A stretch of DNA of 64,000 nt from CBDDBH01 sp965225625 (GTDB lineage: Bacteria > Pseudomonadota > Gammaproteobacteria > JADZEE01). The number at the start of each line of letters is the position of its first letter. Positions within the stretch are counted from its first letter, which is position 1. The translations under genes were made by a program, and so were the position numbers. Location: positions 62,001 through 126,000 of the forward strand of contig CBDDBH010000024.1 in NCBI GenBank assembly GCA_965225625.1, in the 5' to 3' direction. Positions 61,206-64,000 of the stretch are shown piece after piece. A model generated the notes under the pieces. It saw only the letters and a program-made list of their open reading frames with translations. It was not told the origin of the DNA and did no database searches.

Positions 61206-63233
61206 CTAGAGCCGCTGTATCGACACCACTGTACTATGCACACTGGTGCTGCCCGCCATATCCGCCTTCTGCCCAATGTGTAGCGTATTAAGATTTTTTG
61301 GGTCGTTTTGAAGCTTGGGCCAGTGTCCTTTGTAAGCGAGCAACAGGCCGGGCTGGGCGAGTTCGTCGATTGTTGCGGTAAGTTCCAACTCACCGTTAGC
61401 GTTACTGAGTTTCACTCGATCACCACTGGATATCTTGAAACGCTCAGCATCGGATGCATGCATGTGTACGCGCGGGTCGCCGGCGTTTTGCGCCAGCTTG
61501 GGATCGTTAGCGTAGGAATCGTTCATGCGATAATCCGAAGCAGGTGTAATCAAGCGCAATTCATCAGCGGCCGGCTTTGATTCCACGCGGGCGTGCGGGA
61601 TGCGCGGCAGTGCTTGCTTTTCTGCCGTCGCCGACGCTATTTCGATCTTGCCGCTTGGCGTTGGGAACGCAAGCTCTTCCCACAAGATCATGGGTTCATC
61701 GGAAACCGCCTGCCAGCCGCGTTGCTGAAACGACTGGAAGCTATCGTTGATGTTCATTTGCGCAAGCAACTGCGCGATCAACTCGTCGTCGCTTACGAAC
61801 AGTTCCGGTTCGGTATATCCCATGCCCTCGGCCAGCCGCCTGAATATCTCCTGATTGGGCAAAGCCTCGCCCAGTGGCTCGCGTGCTTTGGATTGCACGC
61901 CAATATTCAAATGGAAGTAGCTGAAGGTCAGATCGTTGAATTCCAGGAAACTGGCCGCCGGCAACACAATATCCGCGTAGTCGGCAGAGTCTGTTTGAAA
62001 GCAATCGATAACGACTGTGAACAGATCATCGCGCTGCAACGCGCTTTGTAATCGTGCCTGGTTAGGTGCGGACGCCACGGGGTTGGTGTTCCACACCAGC
62101 AAGGACTTGAATTTCTCGGTATCAGCAAGCTGATCGGCAAAATCCATGTGGCTGACGGATAACGGTTCCGCCGTAGCAAGCTGCGCACCCGCCAGAGCGT
62201 CAAAATCCAGGCCAAGTAGTGCCGGCGTCATGGTCATATAGCAGATCCCGGCGCCCGCTTTGCCGATATTGCCGGTCATAGCCGGTAACAACCCCACTGC
62301 ACGCATGCAGTTGCCGCCGTTCACCTGGCGTTGGAACCCCTGACCTACCCACAACAAAGACGGACCGGCTCCATAGTGTTGCGCCGCCGCTTCGATCAAC
62401 GCAGCGGGTACGCCGGTTTGTTGTTCGCCCCATGCGGGCGTGCATTGATCGATGAGTGGCTGTATTTCGGCTGCGCCCAGTGTGTGCTCATCGATGAATG
62501 TCTCATTAAAATTGCCCTGTTGCTGGATGGCATGCAGCAGAGAGAAAGCCAGCGCCGCGTCACTGCCTGGATACAGTTGCAGGTGTATGTCAGCGGACGC
62601 GGCCGTTTTGCTACGAATGGGATCAACAACAATCTTCGCCGCCTTAGATTCAACGAACCAGTTTTTATAGCTGTGCGGTCCTGAATGCGCGGGATTGGCA
62701 CCCCAGATCATGACGCAGTTGGAATCTCGAATCGTGCGGGGATCGAATCCGACGTGCGACTCACCATATAGCAGGGTCAAGGCGGCGTGACCCGCTGCGT
62801 TGCAGATACTATCCGGATCGACTTCTGCGGCGCCCATCTTCAGAAAAAACCGCATCGGGAATAGCAATGCGATCAGCGAAATCGTCCCCGAATAATGCGT
62901 GTGGATGACTGGCCGGGGTCCGTGGTTTTCGATGTCGGCGCTAAGCCGGGCAGCAATAGTGTCAATCGCCTCCGCCCAACTGATCCGGGTGAACTCACCC
63001 GCGCCCTTCGCGCCGGTGCGCTTCAGCGGATACAGCAGTCGTGCGTTCTCATCCTGCCATACACCGTTGTAGGCAATGGCGCATTTGTTGCAGAGCCGTC
63101 CACGGGAGATTGGGTGCGTATCGTCACCCAGTACCCGGGTGATTTCCCCGTTTTTCTTTTCGATGCTGATCCCACAACCGTCGTAACAGTCTCGTGGACA
63201 GTTGCTCTTAATGACTTCCGTTACTGCCGACAT
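61206..63233 (-). CDS. molybdopterin-dependent oxidoreductase (DMSO reductase superfamily)
   Basis: A 675-residue protein. The N-terminal [4Fe-4S] site is NCPRDCYDGCGISIEKKNG with a fourth Cys in GRLCNKCAIAYNG. The bis-MGD domains follow: WAEAIDTIAARL, THYSGTISLIA, MIWGANPAHS, LLWVGQGFQR, VWNTNPVASAP, VLPAASFLEF and the C-terminal MNDSYANDPKL...VHMHASDAERF. The position of the Mo ligand (DPDSICNAAG) could be Ser or Cys. There is no Tat signal, so it is cytoplasmic. It is an orphan with no electron-transfer subunit beside it. Formate dehydrogenase-like or hydroxylase activity cannot be separated by eye. Confidence 0.88.
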   Translation of the reverse strand: MSAVTEVIKSNCPRDCYDGCGISIEKKNGEITRVLGDDTHPISRGRLCNKCAIAYNGVWQDENARLLYPLKRTGAKGAGEFTRISWAEAIDTIAARLSADIENHGPRPVIHTHYSGTISLIALLFPMRFFLKMGAAEVDPDSICNAAGHAALTLLYGESHVGFDPRTIRDSNCVMIWGANPAHSGPHSYKNWFVESKAAKIVVDPIRSKTAASADIHLQLYPGSDAALAFSLLHAIQQQGNFNETFIDEHTLGAAEIQPLIDQCTPAWGEQQTGVPAALIEAAAQHYGAGPSLLWVGQGFQRQVNGGNCMRAVGLLPAMTGNIGKAGAGICYMTMTPALLGLDFDALAGAQLATAEPLSVSHMDFADQLADTEKFKSLLVWNTNPVASAPNQARLQSALQRDDLFTVVIDCFQTDSADYADIVLPAASFLEFNDLTFSYFHLNIGVQSKAREPLGEALPNQEIFRRLAEGMGYTEPELFVSDDELIAQLLAQMNINDSFQSFQQRGWQAVSDEPMILWEELAFPTPSGKIEIASATAEKQALPRIPHARVESKPAADELRLITPASDYRMNDSYANDPKLAQNAGDPRVHMHASDAERFKISSGDRVKLSNANGELELTATIDELAQPGLLLAYKGHWPKLQNDPKNLNTLHIGQKADMAGSTSVHSTVVSIQRL

Positions 63234-63262
63234 AGCTTGCCCTCAAATATTTCCGATCAGTC

Positions 63263-63499
63263 TTACCTGAACTCGTTGTACGTATTCGTTACCCATGCCA
63301 GCTTGCTTGAAAATTCTTTAATCACCGCTTCTATCGGCTGCGGAAATTGTTTCGGCCAGTCCAAACCATATTGCTTGGGTGTGCACAATGGCGCCAGCAG
63401 CGAGGCGCCCGCCAGATCCGCGCGCGAAAATTGGTCACCGACGAAGAACGGTCGATCTTGTAAGTGTACGTGTACTTTGTCGATAGCGCGTCTGAGTAT
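63263..63499 (-). pseudogene. 3' remnant of a glutathione S-transferase-like gene cut by an IS element
   Basis: The last 78 codons of an all-helical GST C-terminal domain remain: RAIDKVHVHLQDRPFFVGDQ followed by FSRADLAGASLLAPL and WPKQFPQPIEAVIKEF, ending in TAA at 63263. The 'PFFVGD..S.ADL' run is the family's N-capping box. The frame is cut exactly where the IS end begins (63501), so the 5' part is presumably on the far side of the IS, outside this window. Confidence 0.85.
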
Positions 63500-63586
63500 C
63501 GTAAGCGCAACGTGAACCGCACCCTATCGGTTGAACTGTGTTGAGTGTAAAGGATCTCCGTTTGCTCAATAACGGAGGACCAGAGG

Positions 63587-63886
63587 ATGAGGCGACGCAC
63601 AAAATCGGACTGGGAAGCGGTGTTTCAGGCACAAGCCAAAAGTGGCATGACCGCAGCGACGTTCTGCCGCGAACAAGGCATTAATGCGAAGTACTTTAGT
63701 CTGCGCCGCCGTCAGTTAAGCGCGGCGCCGGAGAAGCAGGTGTCGCGTTTCGTGCCGGTATCGGTAGAACGAAGCAGTCACAGCGAGACGATAACCGTGC
63801 GTTACGCAGACAGCGCGACGCTGGAGCTGCCAGTGGGTGTAGAGCCGCGCTGGTTGGCGCAGTTGCTGCAAGCGCTGCGAGATTGA
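63587..63886 (+). CDS. tnpA: IS66-family accessory protein TnpA
   Basis: A 99-residue protein: MRRRTKSDWEAVFQAQAKSG, then MTAATFCREQGINAKYFSLR (a helix-turn-helix of the IS66 Orf1 type) and a short C-terminal strand region ending ELPVGVEPRWLAQLLQALRD. It is required with TnpB for transposition of IS66 elements. AACGGAGGACCAGAGG lies just upstream of the ATG. Confidence 0.9.
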   Translation: MRRRTKSDWEAVFQAQAKSGMTAATFCREQGINAKYFSLRRRQLSAAPEKQVSRFVPVSVERSSHSETITVRYADSATLELPVGVEPRWLAQLLQALRD

Positions 63887-63889
63887 GCG

Positions 63890-64000
63890 ATGGAGATGTT
63901 TCGAGAGGTCTCGGCGGTGTACCTGCATCGTGAGCCGGTGGATTTCCGCAAATCGATAAATGGCTTGTCGGTGATCGTGGAAAGCGAGATGAGCTTGTCC
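63890..64000 (+). CDS. tnpB: IS66-family accessory protein TnpB (5' part)
   Basis: The frame opens at an ATG 3 nt after the tnpA stop and runs off the right edge after 37 codons. VYLHREPVDFRKSINGLSVI is the diagnostic N-terminal block of IS66 Orf2 (family members usually about 115 residues). A second in-frame ATG at 63896 is also possible as start. Confidence 0.92.
   Translation, partial: MEMFREVSAVYLHREPVDFRKSINGLSVIVESEMSLS

Larger units (their letters stand above)
63501..64000 (+). mobile_element. IS66-family insertion sequence, left part
   Basis: The element starts with GTAAGCGCAACGTGAACCGC; GTAAGCG is the usual IS66 terminus. An IS66 tnpA-type gene and the beginning of tnpB follow in the normal order and direction. 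The right end, tnpC and the target duplication lie beyond the window. It interrupts a GST-like gene. Confidence 0.88.

Overview
The window looks like chromosomal DNA of a free-living, aerobic gammaproteobacterium rich in catabolic genes. FabY, YbiT, malate synthase G and a trp operon with a leader-peptide attenuator point that way. Family-level placement is not possible from sequence alone. Most of the window is dense in metabolic genes, several with 4-nt start/stop overlaps. There are no rRNA or tRNA genes, no CRISPR array and no phage block. One IS66-type element starts near the right edge.

Layout. 1-5.0 kb (minus strand): a YfbK-type VWA lipoprotein running off the left edge, a frameshifted di-heme cytochrome c peroxidase-like lipoprotein, a TPR protein and an SdsA-like metallo-beta-lactamase. 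5.2-7.4 kb: malate synthase G, then two 150-bp repeat units. 7.7-13 kb: acyl-CoA catabolism (acyl-CoA dehydrogenase, SDR, two MaoC-type hydratase proteins, MBL hydrolase, divergent alpha-methylacyl-CoA racemase). 13.0-13.5 kb: a structured non-coding repeat. 13.6-23 kb: GlxA/AraC regulator, FabY, HSL esterase, two QueG/RdhA-like Fe-S proteins, a Nudix-MBL fusion and an orphan HyuB. 23-36 kb: O-methyltransferase, 6-HDNO/BBE-like flavoenzyme, TonB receptor, a methyltransferase, then an acyl-CoA ligase/CitE/MaoC module, MetY, CoA-binding protein and amidase. 36-45.5 kb: TIM-barrel-like protein, cofactor-free HOD-type dioxygenase, ornithine cyclodeaminase-like protein, amidohydrolase, maleate isomerase-like protein, M20 hydrolase, MFS carrier and sulfatase.

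45.6-51.3 kb: trpL attenuator followed by trpD-trpC-trpF-trpB-trpA-aroF, every junction overlapping by 4-7 nt, with no trpE or trpG nearby. 51.3-55.6 kb: Rieske oxygenase alpha subunit, BaiN/YhiN-type flavoprotein and ABC-F protein YbiT. 55.9-58.4 kb: a second TonB receptor broken by two 1-nt deletions and flanked by a dispersed inverted repeat. 58.7-63.2 kb: AhpD-like protein, zinc alcohol dehydrogenase, cupin and molybdopterin oxidoreductase. 63.3-64.0 kb: a glutathione S-transferase remnant cut by an IS66-family element.

Three things stand out. First, the trp attenuator sits in front of trpD rather than trpE, and the operon carries aroF. Second, the 37.4-kb gene keeps the residues I recall as essential in cofactor-independent 2,4-dioxygenases (HOD/QDO/AqdC), about 6 kb from a 2-aminobenzoate-CoA-ligase-like gene and near amidases. 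Third, there is a dispersed intergenic repeat built of hairpins whose stems vary in a compensated way around conserved NGGA loops. Four apparent 1-nt indels in G- or A-rich runs break three genes. They may be assembly errors and should be settled before calling pseudogenes.
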